The notes under the pieces are model-generated. The model saw nothing but the letters and a program-made list of their open reading frames with translations. It had not been told where the DNA came from and ran no database searches. Positions 27,641 to 35,030 of a stretch of DNA of 64,000 bases are shown one piece after another; the first letter of the stretch is position 1; every line of letters begins with the position of its first letter. Origin of the DNA: an uncultured Kordia sp. (GTDB lineage Bacteria; Bacteroidota; Bacteroidia; Flavobacteriales; Flavobacteriaceae); NCBI RefSeq assembly GCF_947489565.1, contig NZ_CANLEA010000004.1, positions 298,815-362,814 of the forward strand, read 5' to 3'. The translations under genes were made by a program, and so were the position numbers.

Positions 27641-27687
27641 ATTCGTGAATTCGTGACCAAAAACTTTTCAATACTCACTACTAAATC
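27641..27687. repeat. Composite intergenic repeat, copy 1
   Basis: A 24-bp sequence starting ATTCGTGAATTCGTGACC is identical to 34887-34910. It is followed by the CTCAATACTCACTACTAA module also present at 34953, 19491 and elsewhere. Confidence 0.75.
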
Positions 27688-27953
27688 AAAAAACGAAATT
27701 CATTTAAATGCACATTTACAAACACTTAATAATAAGCATTTTACATCATTTTCAAACAACTACAGTTCCTTTCTCAAAAAACCTACGGAGGTTTTACTAA
27801 AAACCTCCGCTGCTTTTGGTCATTTCCTCCGCTACTTTTACCCAAAACCTCAGCAGGTTTTTTAAATATCATTTTTGGGATAAAAATTTGGTTGATTTTT
27901 AAAGTTGTTTGAGCAAACAAAATAAGTTTTTCTGTTTTTACGAGAAAACCACA

Positions 27954-27984
27954 TTGCAAGTAAATAATCTTTGTTTTACATTTA
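27954..27984 (+). promoter_or_regulatory. Promoter of the first cassette gene
   Basis: TTG (27954-27956), a 20-bp gap and TACATTTA (27977-27984). A 23-bp stretch here (27964-27986) is identical to 43978-44000, which has the same TTG at the same distance. Confidence 0.45.
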
Positions 27985-28097
27985 TAGAAAATAATTGGAA
28001 GTTGTTTTACAATGAGTTCCTGTTATTTTCCAAATTTAGTATGATAAGAGGAATTCCTTATATACATACGTTGTGCTTCATTAAAAAAAAATAATAA

Positions 28098-28670
28098 ATG
28101 GATAGAATTGTTGATTTTTTTGATATGTTTTTTAAGGCTGAGGTTGAAGTCTTAGAGGCTTATAAATTACCCGATCTTGATGCCTATAATTCAAAGGTAG
28201 ATTTGTTAGGGAAATATTTAGTGCCAGAGTTAAAAAATTCATTTGGAGCTAAGATGAATAGTTTAATGGATGAAGAGTTTTATGAAAGAGTTAAAAATTA
28301 CCCAAAGACTAATGAAAGGCATCTATTTCGAATAGATGAGTATAGAAATAGTATTGATAAGACAGTTTTTCTCTGCATGATTTCCGAACCAGATGCAAGT
28401 AAATCTTGGAAAGAATTAGATTTATTGTTGGTTATAGAAATAGAAAATAACGACTTTAAGATTGTAACAAAGTTCTTTTTAACGAATTCACACGAATTGG
28501 GGCATCCTGTGTGGAATTCTGGAGGAGGAAAAAAAGATTACGAAAAAATAGTAAATGGAGAGTATTTGCTTAATGAAAAGAGTTTAGGTAAGTGTATTTC
28601 TACTAAAAGATTAATGGAACCTATCGATGATGAGGTTAGTATGATTATTTATAATAATGATGAAATTTAG
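28098..28670 (+). CDS. Hypothetical protein of cassette 1
   Basis: A 190-residue acidic soluble protein beginning MDRIVDFFDMFFKAEVEVLE. There is no signal, membrane segment or recognised motif; the centre has KELDLLLVIEIENNDFKIVT and the later part HELGHPVWNSGGGKKDYE. HELGH resembles a zinc-binding HExxH (H-E-L-G-H), but the surrounding residues do not look like a peptidase helix, so I do not call one. It is the only gene of a unit that starts GTTGTGC (28070) and ends GCACAAC (28696). Confidence 0.6.
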   Translation: MDRIVDFFDMFFKAEVEVLEAYKLPDLDAYNSKVDLLGKYLVPELKNSFGAKMNSLMDEEFYERVKNYPKTNERHLFRIDEYRNSIDKTVFLCMISEPDASKSWKELDLLLVIEIENNDFKIVTKFFLTNSHELGHPVWNSGGGKKDYEKIVNGEYLLNEKSLGKCISTKRLMEPIDDEVSMIIYNNDEI

Positions 28671-28695
28671 CAGCCAATTGCAATAAAAAACGAAA

Positions 28696-28750
28696 GCACA
28701 ACACTATATAAACGGCATTAAAACGACCGTTTATGCTAAACGTTGCCAGT
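28696..28750. repeat. attC-like site closing cassette 1
   Basis: GCACAAC (28696-28702) is the reverse complement of the cassette's own start, GTTGTGC (28070-28076). The interior contains ATAAACGG and CCGTTTAT, a perfect 8-bp stem. It ends in AAACGTTGCCAGT, in which GTTGCCAGT begins the next unit. About 55 bp. Confidence 0.7.
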
Positions 28751-28848
28751 AATTTGAGAAACCCGTTAACTCAATGAATACTAGCTCACACTCATTCTAA
28801 CTTTCATAAATAAATCATCTGAATTATATTGGGCTTAAATTATAAAAA

Positions 28849-29625
28849 GTGACTTTAAGAAAAATAACTCTTCTATTTTGTTTATGTCTGATTTTTGGAT
28901 GTTCAAGGAAACTCGTTCCTGTTGATATCTATATTAACCTCGAAAAAAAGGATGACAAAACCAAATATGGAAATTTAAACATTGTTTTAAAAAATTCTGA
29001 TAATAATAAGATTATTAGCCGGTTAAATACATCAAAAGATTTTAAAAAAGCAGAAATTGTAAAATTCAAGAAAGTTAAAATTTATTTGAATATAAACTAC
29101 GGAAATAGAAATTGTGGATTTGAAAAAACAATTAATCAAAAAGGGAAATTAAAATATGAATTATACGATAATGGCAAAAAAAAATTCATCGACTTGTACT
29201 TTCTCAAAAACAAGTTCAAATATCAAGAACTTGTTCATTTGCATCTAAATGACCAAATCAATTTCCAACAAGGAATTCATTTAAAAGACTGGATTTCTAA
29301 TAAAAATACAAATGTTATTTTCTCTTCTGGAGAATTATTTGATTTGAGTAATATAAATCAAAACTCAAAAGAATTAACATTTAGAGACTTTTCAATTGCA
29401 ATAGATAAAGACGAATTAAGAACTCTATGGTTTATCAACAAAAAAGAAAGTGGATTTCTAGAGAGAAGAAAACAATACGCAAAAACTTTGATTAATGAAC
29501 AAAATGGAACAACTACTATAAATTTTGAGAATTTAAAATTCTATATTGAAAATTCAGAAAACTTTAAATTACGAAAGTTGTTTCAAATCAGAACTGAAGG
29601 AAAAGAAATTATTGAATTTGAATAA
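28849..29625 (+). CDS. Lipoprotein of cassette 2
   Basis: A 258-residue protein from a GTG at 28849. The lipoprotein signal MTLRKITLLFCLCLIFGCSR has its lipobox Cys at 18. The mature part is lysine-rich and beta-strand-like, with no recognised domain. It is the only gene of a unit bounded by GTTGCCAGT (28742) and ACTGGCAAC (29631). No other start codon lies close enough to keep the signal intact. Confidence 0.65.
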   Translation: MTLRKITLLFCLCLIFGCSRKLVPVDIYINLEKKDDKTKYGNLNIVLKNSDNNKIISRLNTSKDFKKAEIVKFKKVKIYLNINYGNRNCGFEKTINQKGKLKYELYDNGKKKFIDLYFLKNKFKYQELVHLHLNDQINFQQGIHLKDWISNKNTNVIFSSGELFDLSNINQNSKELTFRDFSIAIDKDELRTLWFINKKESGFLERRKQYAKTLINEQNGTTTINFENLKFYIENSENFKLRKLFQIRTEGKEIIEFE

Positions 29626-29630
29626 AAACA

Positions 29631-29767
29631 ACTGGCAACATCGTATGAAATTAATTGCTAGTACAAGCCCATTTACAAAAGTCCTCGCGGAATTTCTATT
29701 TGTGATTTATTTGCTAACTTTAGTGCTTAAACCACGCAACTAATCTTATACAAACACGTTGCACACC
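29631..29767. repeat. attC-like site closing cassette 2
   Basis: It opens with ACTGGCAAC, the exact reverse complement of the unit's start, and ends with ACACGTTGCACACC, the start of unit 3. The outer stem is GTATGAAATTAATTGC with GCAACTAATCTTATAC (four mismatches). The centre holds TTTGCTAACTTTAGTGC. About 137 bp, longer than the first site. Confidence 0.7.
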
Positions 29768-29820
29768 ATTTAAGAAAACCTAACTAAGTACAATTAGTAA
29801 CAACCAAATTAAAAAACAAA

Positions 29821-30003
29821 ATGGAACATATTATAGATTGTCCTGCATGTAAAAATGGAAAAATCAAATTTGATTTTTCAAATCTTGTAACGGGCAAAAG
29901 CTTCAGCTGTTCTGAACCAACATGTAATACAAGTGTTAGGTTACCAGAAGATAGTCGAGACCCAGTTAAATCTGCACATGAAGAGTTAAAGAAATTACGC
30001 TGA
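29821..30003 (+). CDS. Small zinc-ribbon-like protein of cassette 3
   Basis: A 60-residue protein with CPAC at 8-11 and CSEPTC at 30-35, four cysteines in the spacing of a zinc ribbon, followed by a charged helix (SAHEELKKLR). It is too small to be an enzyme; nucleic-acid or protein binding is inference. It follows the boundary GTTGCACACC, but no reverse complement of that sequence closes the unit. Confidence 0.6.
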   Translation: MEHIIDCPACKNGKIKFDFSNLVTGKSFSCSEPTCNTSVRLPEDSRDPVKSAHEELKKLR

Positions 30004-30202
30004 CAAAAATGTTTAATTAGAAAAAGGGCTGCTCAAAAATGAGTTGATAAATTCTCAAGAAATATTCCAATAACATTATCATAGAGCAATTCTTATTAAT
30101 TAGTATAAACATAACAAGTTTTATAGCAAAATATGTATTCGATGACAAGTATTAAAAGAATGATTAACAATTGGTAGTCGATTACTTAATTTATCACGAA
30201 AG
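30004..30202. other. Non-coding stretch inside cassette 3
   Basis: About 200 A+T-rich bases between the zinc-ribbon gene and the next attC-like site. I see no gene, remnant or hairpin in it. Confidence 0.5.
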
Positions 30203-30337
30203 ACAAAACGGTGTATAATTTATGGTTTGTACTCGCGCCTACTTACGAAAATCCTCGTGGATTTTCTATTCGGTTTGTATTTGCTAAATTAGTTGCTGAA
30301 ATACGCAATGAAATCATACACAAACACGTTAGGGTAC
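30203..30337. repeat. attC-like site before cassette 4
   Basis: The left arm GTGTATAATTTATGG and right arm CGCAATGAAATCATACAC are partly complementary. Inside is a perfect hairpin, GAAAATCC-TCGT-GGATTTTC, and TTTGCTAAATTAGTTGC. It ends in ACACGTTAGGGTAC, whose GTTAGGGTAC (30328-30337) begins cassette 4. Confidence 0.65.
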
Positions 30338-30344
30338 ATTTAAG

Positions 30345-31049
30345 ATGAACGATATTGACTTATTACATAATTGGTGTTTTGGCTGTGAAAATCATAGAAA
30401 ATCCCTAAATGGACCAATTTGTGAAATCACAGAGAAAAGACCTGACTTTATAAGTACTTGCACTCAATATGTCGGAAATAATAAGAAGCTAATAAAAAGT
30501 CAACAAAAACTGATTGAGATTAATCTTAAAGACGATAGATACTTTGAGAAAATTAGACCAACCTTATTAACTAAAGAGCAGAAAAAATTGCCGAATGAAT
30601 TAATCTTGAGAAATAAAAAATTCGATTTTAATTTTGTTTATCTGTTCCTTTTAGATTTCTTCGGAGCTTATTTTTTCAATTATTTTATAAATGACACGCT
30701 GGACATTCTGAATGTTGAATTCTTAAAGATATTTGGTTTTCTGACAATCTTTTCAATTCCAATTTTTGGAATTTTGCTTGCTAAAATGGCTGACCAAACC
30801 GAAAAGATAGCTCTATCTAAAAATGGATTAAAAATTGAAAACAAAGACTTAATAAGTTGGAATAATACTTTTACTTATATTTTGACTAAATATGCGAATA
30901 CTGATAGAGAAAGTTCTTGGATGAGAAATGAGTTTTTAGTTGTAAAAAAGCCATTTGAAAAAGAAATTATAGTATCTATTGATAGTTTAGAAAAAAAGCC
31001 ATCTGAATTGAGTAATTTAATAGAAAACTATAAAAAAAACGTACCCTAA
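30345..31049 (+). CDS. Cysteine-motif membrane protein of cassette 4
   Basis: A 234-residue protein. The N-terminus CFGCENH with later Cys27 and Cys39 resembles a small metal-binding knuckle. Two hydrophobic helices follow at about 94-115 and 126-146, then a cytoplasmic beta-rich tail. Family not recognised. The final codons GTA CCC TAA are themselves part of the cassette's closing inverted repeat, so gene and boundary were shaped together. Confidence 0.65.
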   Translation: MNDIDLLHNWCFGCENHRKSLNGPICEITEKRPDFISTCTQYVGNNKKLIKSQQKLIEINLKDDRYFEKIRPTLLTKEQKKLPNELILRNKKFDFNFVYLFLLDFFGAYFFNYFINDTLDILNVEFLKIFGFLTIFSIPIFGILLAKMADQTEKIALSKNGLKIENKDLISWNNTFTYILTKYANTDRESSWMRNEFLVVKKPFEKEIIVSIDSLEKKPSELSNLIENYKKNVP

Positions 31050-31110
31050 AACCGTGTATAATTAATTGCTTAAACCACGCAACTAACCATACACAAACAC
31101 GTTACCACGC
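31041..31110. repeat. attC-like site closing cassette 4
   Basis: GTACCCTAA (31041-31049) followed by AAC is the reverse complement of TTAGGGTAC at the start of the unit. The stem GTGTATAATTAATTGC pairs with GCAACTAACCATACAC except at three positions. The site ends in ACACGTTACCACGC, opening unit 5. At 70 bp it is close to the size of classical attC sites. Confidence 0.75.
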
Positions 31111-31124
31111 ATTAGAAAAAACAA

Positions 31125-31670
31125 ATGAGAGGAGAAATACAATCAGAATTAAGACAACATTTAGACAATAACGAAACTTTACTTTGGACAGGTCAACCGA
31201 AAAAAGGAATCGTATTTAGAACTGCCGATATTTTTCTAATTCCTTTCAGTATTTTGTGGTGCGGATTTGCGATTTTTTGGGTAATTATGGCTTCACAAGA
31301 TGGTGGATTATTTGCATTATTCGGAATTCCGTTTGTTATTGTCGGATTAGTATTTGTATTCGGAAGGTTTATAATTGACTCAAAACAACGAGAAAATACT
31401 TATTACGGATTAACAGAGGATAGAATAATTATAAAGAGTGGAATATTTTCTAAAAATGTAAAATCTTTAAATATTAGGACTTTATCTGATATCCAATACA
31501 ATGAGAAAAATGATGGAAGCGGAACTATTTCAATCGGACCTAAAAACCCTATGATGATATGGGGAAATGGAATGAATTGGTGGCCTGGAATGAAAGTCAA
31601 CCCGCAACTCGATTTGATATCTAATGTTAGAAAGGTTTATAATCAAATAATAGAAATACAAAAAAAATAA
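31125..31670 (+). CDS. Bacterial PH-domain membrane protein
   Basis: A 181-residue protein with two hydrophobic helices at about 40-58 and 63-82, followed by a bacterial pleckstrin-homology-like domain: YYGLTEDRIIIKSGIFSKNV and SLNIRTLSDIQYN. This is the layout of YdbS/YdbT-type bPH proteins of unknown function. The opening EIQSELRQHLDNNETLLWTG is also typical of them. It is the sole gene of unit 5, which starts GTTACCACGC but is not closed by its complement. Confidence 0.75.
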   Translation: MRGEIQSELRQHLDNNETLLWTGQPKKGIVFRTADIFLIPFSILWCGFAIFWVIMASQDGGLFALFGIPFVIVGLVFVFGRFIIDSKQRENTYYGLTEDRIIIKSGIFSKNVKSLNIRTLSDIQYNEKNDGSGTISIGPKNPMMIWGNGMNWWPGMKVNPQLDLISNVRKVYNQIIEIQKK

Positions 31671-31673
31671 CGT

Positions 31674-31873
31674 CTGATAACACGCCGTATAAAACATAGC
31701 TAATAAGTACTTAACCGAAAGGTTTATGTATATCTGGAAAGTCTGCCAAATTTTTAATTTGGCTTTTAAGAATGAATAAATTAAAAACAAAATACAACGT
31801 TTTGGCTCAGTGCAAACTCGAAAGTTTATCGTTTTCTACTGCTCTACTTGCCATATACTAAACGTTACCAAAC
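31674..31873. repeat. attC-like site before cassette 6
   Basis: It opens with CTGATAACACGCCGTATAAA and ends with TATACTAAACGTTACCAAAC. Inside is a perfect hairpin, GCCAAATT-TTT-AATTTGGC (near 31745). The left terminus does not pair with the start of unit 5. The GTTACCAAAC at 31864-31873 opens unit 6. Confidence 0.6.
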
Positions 31874-31878
31874 ATATT

Positions 31879-31947
31879 GACAAAAGAAGGAATATAAAAC
31901 TACTAATACTGACAATCGTATTGCTAGGTGCTGTCTTTGCTCAATAA
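31879..31947 (+). pseudogene. Leftover signal peptide of an exported-protein gene
   Basis: One frame reads DKRRNIKLLILTIVLLGAVF then AQ and a stop, an almost complete signal peptide with its cleavage motif but no start codon or mature protein. It resembles the signal of the TolB-like gene in the same unit (KLLILTFALSLNIVFAQ). It marks a decayed or truncated gene in front of the regulator. Confidence 0.5.
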
Positions 31948-31973
31948 ATACAAGTACTTAATTGCAAATTAAA

Positions 31974-32765
31974 ATGATGGAAATAAACAAAGTAAGCACA
32001 ATAAAATTACCGATACTAGACGGCATTGAAGTTAAATCTGCAACGTTTATTGATAAAAAATTCCCTTTTCATTTCCATCAATGTTGGAGTATGGTTTTTA
32101 TCGAATACGGAAGCGAAAACATAGCGTTTAACAATTCGGAGTTTTTGGTTAGCAAAAATGCTTTGCAATTAATTCCCCCTTACTCAATTCATAAAAACTG
32201 GAGCAATACAAATAGTGCTTGGACTTACAAAGCCCTCTATATTAGTGATGATGTAATCAAAAGTGTTTCAAAAAAAATAAATACCGATTATTCTCACCTA
32301 GCAAGCTTTCCCTATTTTCTATCCTACTGTAGCAGTGATTTTGAAATAAATGAAGCATCGGTTTTTAAGGTTCTTGAAAATCTTTTTTTGGATACTTTGA
32401 ATGATGTAAAACAATCTTATTTTCAAAAAAATGCTGATGAACCTTTTGATGATATTCTAAATTATTTGTCTTTAAATTATAACCAATCAATCACTTTAGA
32501 AACGCTACAAAAAAAGTTTAAAGTGAATAAATTTAAACTACAAAAAAGCTTTAAAAAGAGTATTGGTTTAACACCTTTGGAATATCTAACTACTATTAGA
32601 ATAGAAAATTCAAAAAAGTTTTTTTATACGGATGTCCCTTTGGTAGAAATTGCCCTTGAATCAGGGTTTTATGACCAAAGTCATTTTACGCATAGCTTCA
32701 AAAAATACGTTGGAGTAACTCCTGGCGATTATAAAAAGAATAGCAAGATTTTACAAGACTTGTAG
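31974..32765 (+). CDS. AraC-family transcriptional regulator of cassette 6
   Basis: A 263-residue regulator from the ATG at 31974. The N-terminal cupin-like sensor begins ILDGIEVKSATFIDKKFPFH with HFHQCWS. The C-terminal double helix-turn-helix has SITLETLQKKFKVNKFKLQK and then VPLVEIALESGFYDQSHFTH with FKKYVGVTPGDYKK, the AraC signature. An upstream TTG is a weaker start. It is followed by a TolB-like gene in the same inverted-repeat-bounded unit, so local control is plausible. The ligand is unknown. Confidence 0.88.
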   Translation: MMEINKVSTIKLPILDGIEVKSATFIDKKFPFHFHQCWSMVFIEYGSENIAFNNSEFLVSKNALQLIPPYSIHKNWSNTNSAWTYKALYISDDVIKSVSKKINTDYSHLASFPYFLSYCSSDFEINEASVFKVLENLFLDTLNDVKQSYFQKNADEPFDDILNYLSLNYNQSITLETLQKKFKVNKFKLQKSFKKSIGLTPLEYLTTIRIENSKKFFYTDVPLVEIALESGFYDQSHFTHSFKKYVGVTPGDYKKNSKILQDL

Positions 32766-32840
32766 TTCTTTCAAGAAGTACATTTGTTTTCTTAATTAAC
32801 ACAATGAGAAGTCAACACATTTATAATAAAGGAAGAAAAC

Positions 32841-33704
32841 ATGAAAACAACAAAGTTATTAATATTGACATTTGCTTTATCGCTAAACATAGTCTTTGCT
32901 CAAGAAAATAAAGAAAACGACAAATCCAAACCAACACCCTATACGATTGCTTATAGCAGTGGCGGAATTATTGTGGCCACCAATGAGGGTAAAACAAAAA
33001 TTACTGAGAATGCAGGATATGCTGCCTGGTCTCCAGATGGAAAACGCATTGCTTTTTATGGAAAGTACGATGAAAAAAAAACATGGTCTATTCATACAAT
33101 AAACAGCGATGGTACAAATAGAAAACGCTTAACTCATGAAAAAAATAAATGGGATAGCGCACCAACGTGGTCACCTGATGGAAAAAAAATTGCTTACGCA
33201 AGAGAATATACAGATTCGACAGGAGTTTTTCAGGCAGAAATTTGGATTATGAATGCTGACGGTAGTAATCAAACTCAAATAAAGTCACTCAAAGGTACTG
33301 CTCCTTGTTTTACTCGGGATGGAAGAATTGTCTATAATTCAGAATACAAAGATAAAAAGAGTGAGATAAGTATCGCAAACGTTGATGGTAGCAACATTGT
33401 TCATTTAACAAATAACGATGCTGAAGAATGGAACCCAGAGGTTTCACCAGATGCTACGAAAATCGCTTTTATGTCTAATAGAGACGGAATATATCAAATT
33501 TATACAATGAATATCGATGGGTCTAATCAAAAACGGTTGACTCATAGTACTGTTGAAGATTGGCATCCATCATGGTCACCTGATGGCTCTAAAGTAATAT
33601 TTGTAAGACTAGGTGAAAGATGGGATATCTACACGATAAACAGTGATGGCTCTTCAGAAAAGAAAATTATAGAAGGTGGAACAAAACCAGCTTGGTTAAA
33701 ATAG
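32841..33704 (+). CDS. TolB-like secreted beta-propeller protein
   Basis: A 287-residue protein with signal peptide MKTTKLLILTFALSLNIVFA. At least five WD40-like PD40 blades follow, each with a core such as WSPDGKRIAFYG, WSPDGKKIAYAR, VSPDATKIAFMSN and WSPDGSKVIFVR and a preceding MNIDGSNQKRLT-type strand. These are the repeats of TolB and related periplasmic propellers. There is no peptidase domain, so it is probably a binding protein. It shares its unit with the AraC regulator. Confidence 0.85.
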   Translation: MKTTKLLILTFALSLNIVFAQENKENDKSKPTPYTIAYSSGGIIVATNEGKTKITENAGYAAWSPDGKRIAFYGKYDEKKTWSIHTINSDGTNRKRLTHEKNKWDSAPTWSPDGKKIAYAREYTDSTGVFQAEIWIMNADGSNQTQIKSLKGTAPCFTRDGRIVYNSEYKDKKSEISIANVDGSNIVHLTNNDAEEWNPEVSPDATKIAFMSNRDGIYQIYTMNIDGSNQKRLTHSTVEDWHPSWSPDGSKVIFVRLGERWDIYTINSDGSSEKKIIEGGTKPAWLK

Positions 33705-33771
33705 CTAACTAAACAGATCCCAAGAGTTGATAAATTATGAAACAAATAAATCGGATAATAAATATACTCAC

Positions 33772-33907
33772 GTTTGGTAACAGTGTATAGAAATAACAGC
33801 AGTTTAATCGCTAAAACGAAAAAGAATTTTATAAATAAGACGTCAATAATAAACGAAATAGTACGTATCTAAAAATTCGTTACTATTTTTATACGAAATG
33901 TTCACAG
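33772..33907. repeat. attC-like site closing cassette 6
   Basis: GTTTGGTAAC (33772-33781) is the exact 10-base reverse complement of the unit's start, GTTACCAAAC, 1.9 kb upstream. The left arm GTGTATAGAAATAACAGC and right arm CGTTACTATTTTTATACG are partly complementary. It ends near GTTCACAG (33900). Confidence 0.7.
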
Positions 33908-33927
33908 AAACTATAACAAATTAAGTA

Positions 33928-34848
33928 ATGAGAAATAACATAATTAAACTTTCTGCACTGATACTTATAATACTTCTAAATGCATGCAAAACTGATAAAT
34001 CAAATACAAAAGTTGAGGATTCTTCAACCAAAGAAAATTTTTATTTTGGTCAAAAGCCACCTAGTTTAATGCCTGAAGTTTTTGCTCCTGGTATTATTTC
34101 AGTCAATGGAAGGAATGAATCGAATATTTCGTTTTCTCCTGATTTAGAAGAAGTCTATTTTACGGTGAATGAAAAAGAAGGAGATGTATCTATCTTTTTC
34201 TCAAAACTTAAGGACAATACATGGACGCCCGCTAAAAAAGCAAATTTCACCAATGGAAGAAAAAAAGAGGAATTATATCCATTCGTTAGCTTTGATAACA
34301 AAAGAATTTATTTCACGGCTTTGGATTCTATTTTTTCGGATGAGAAAATATGGTATGTAAACCGTTTAGAAGATTCTTGGAGTGATGCTATACAACTTGA
34401 TTCACCTCTAAATGAGGATCTAGTTTTTTATATAAATCAAGCTAAAAACGGAGATCTTTTTTATACAAATATTTCAAAAAGAAAAATGTACTATGCCCAG
34501 AATAAAAATGGAAATTTTCCCGAGGCACAAGAAGTTGATATTGAATTTGGTCATCATGGGTTTATATCTCCATCTCAAGACTATTTGCTAGTATATTCTC
34601 AAAACAAAGAAAGTGAAGAAAGAAAAGATTTTGATATTTATGTCTGTTTTAAGGAAAAAGACGAAACATGGACAAAACCTATTCATCTTGGAAATGAAGT
34701 GAATTCTAATCTTAACGAAGGATGTCCAAGTATCACACCAGATGGAAAATATTTGTTTTTTACTAGATCTGAAAACGAAGAAGGATTATCAAACTTGTAT
34801 TGGGTAAGCTCGGAGGTTATAGAAAAACGAAGACCAACAACGCATTAA
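33928..34848 (+). CDS. PD40-repeat lipoprotein
   Basis: A 306-residue protein with lipoprotein signal MRNNIIKLSALILIILLNAC (Cys20). PD40/WD40-like blades include SFSPDLEEVYFTVNEKEGD, VSFDNKRIYFTALDS, and ITPDGKYLFFTRSENEEG at the C-terminus. Similar proteins occur in Bacteroidota as surface or periplasmic propellers. It follows the last attC-like site but no complementary terminus closes the unit. Function unknown. Confidence 0.75.
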   Translation: MRNNIIKLSALILIILLNACKTDKSNTKVEDSSTKENFYFGQKPPSLMPEVFAPGIISVNGRNESNISFSPDLEEVYFTVNEKEGDVSIFFSKLKDNTWTPAKKANFTNGRKKEELYPFVSFDNKRIYFTALDSIFSDEKIWYVNRLEDSWSDAIQLDSPLNEDLVFYINQAKNGDLFYTNISKRKMYYAQNKNGNFPEAQEVDIEFGHHGFISPSQDYLLVYSQNKESEERKDFDIYVCFKEKDETWTKPIHLGNEVNSNLNEGCPSITPDGKYLFFTRSENEEGLSNLYWVSSEVIEKRRPTTH

Positions 34849-34886
34849 CACAAATTTCAAAGTCATGCCATAAACAAACTAAAAAC

Positions 34887-34985
34887 ATTCGTGAATTCGT
34901 GACCAAAAACCTTTAAAATAAAATACTGAATCAAGTTCAGCATAACAAAACTTCTCAATACTCACTACTAACACCTCAATACTAC
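34887..34985. repeat. Composite intergenic repeat, copy 2
   Basis: The 24-bp sequence at 34887-34910 is identical to 27641-27664. It is followed by ACTGAATCAAGTTCAGCAT (near 34925), a small palindrome, and by TCTCAATACTCACTACTAAC (34953) with CTCAATACTAC. The same kinds of module occur, in a different order, at 27541-27690. Confidence 0.75.
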
Positions 34986-34996
34986 ACCAAAAACCG

Positions 34997-35004
34997 TACT
35001 TTTG
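34997..35004 (+). promoter_or_regulatory. -7 box of the rlmI-like gene
   Basis: TACTTTTG fits TAnnTTTG and lies 26 bp before the TTG start codon at 35031. Confidence 0.4.
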
Positions 35005-35030
35005 CTCAAATTCATCGCAAAGCAGAAAAA

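Larger units (their letters stand above)
27541..28097. other. 557-bp non-coding region built of repeats
   Basis: It contains a GATGCTGAATCA module near 27556, ATTCGTGAATTCGTGACC (27641-27658), TCAATACTCACTACTAAATC (27668-27687), and two small hairpins around AAAACCTACGGAGGTTTT (near 27779) and AAAACCTCAGCAGGTTTT (near 27843). The promoter of the next gene and the start of the first cassette (GTTGTGC at 28070) follow. Two short reading frames inside cross these repeats and are unlikely to be genes. Confidence 0.6.

Noticed and set aside
27557..27865. 102-codon + strand frame
   Set aside because: It runs through the composite repeats (ATTCGTGAATTCGTGACC, CTCAATACTCACTACTAA) and two hairpins, and reads as low-complexity Lys/Thr/Asn sequence.
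27909..28094. 61-codon + strand frame before the first cassette gene
   Set aside because: It crosses a promoter block and the cassette boundary GTTGTGC; no protein-like pattern.
30004..30202. Possible small RNA or gene in the non-coding part of cassette 3
   Set aside because: No hairpin, promoter pair or reading frame could be supported.
28696..33907. Cassette boundaries considered as ordinary terminators
   Set aside because: Several lack a T-run, have long imperfect stems, lie directly before start codons, and have outer bases complementary to the far end of the same unit, which terminators do not explain.
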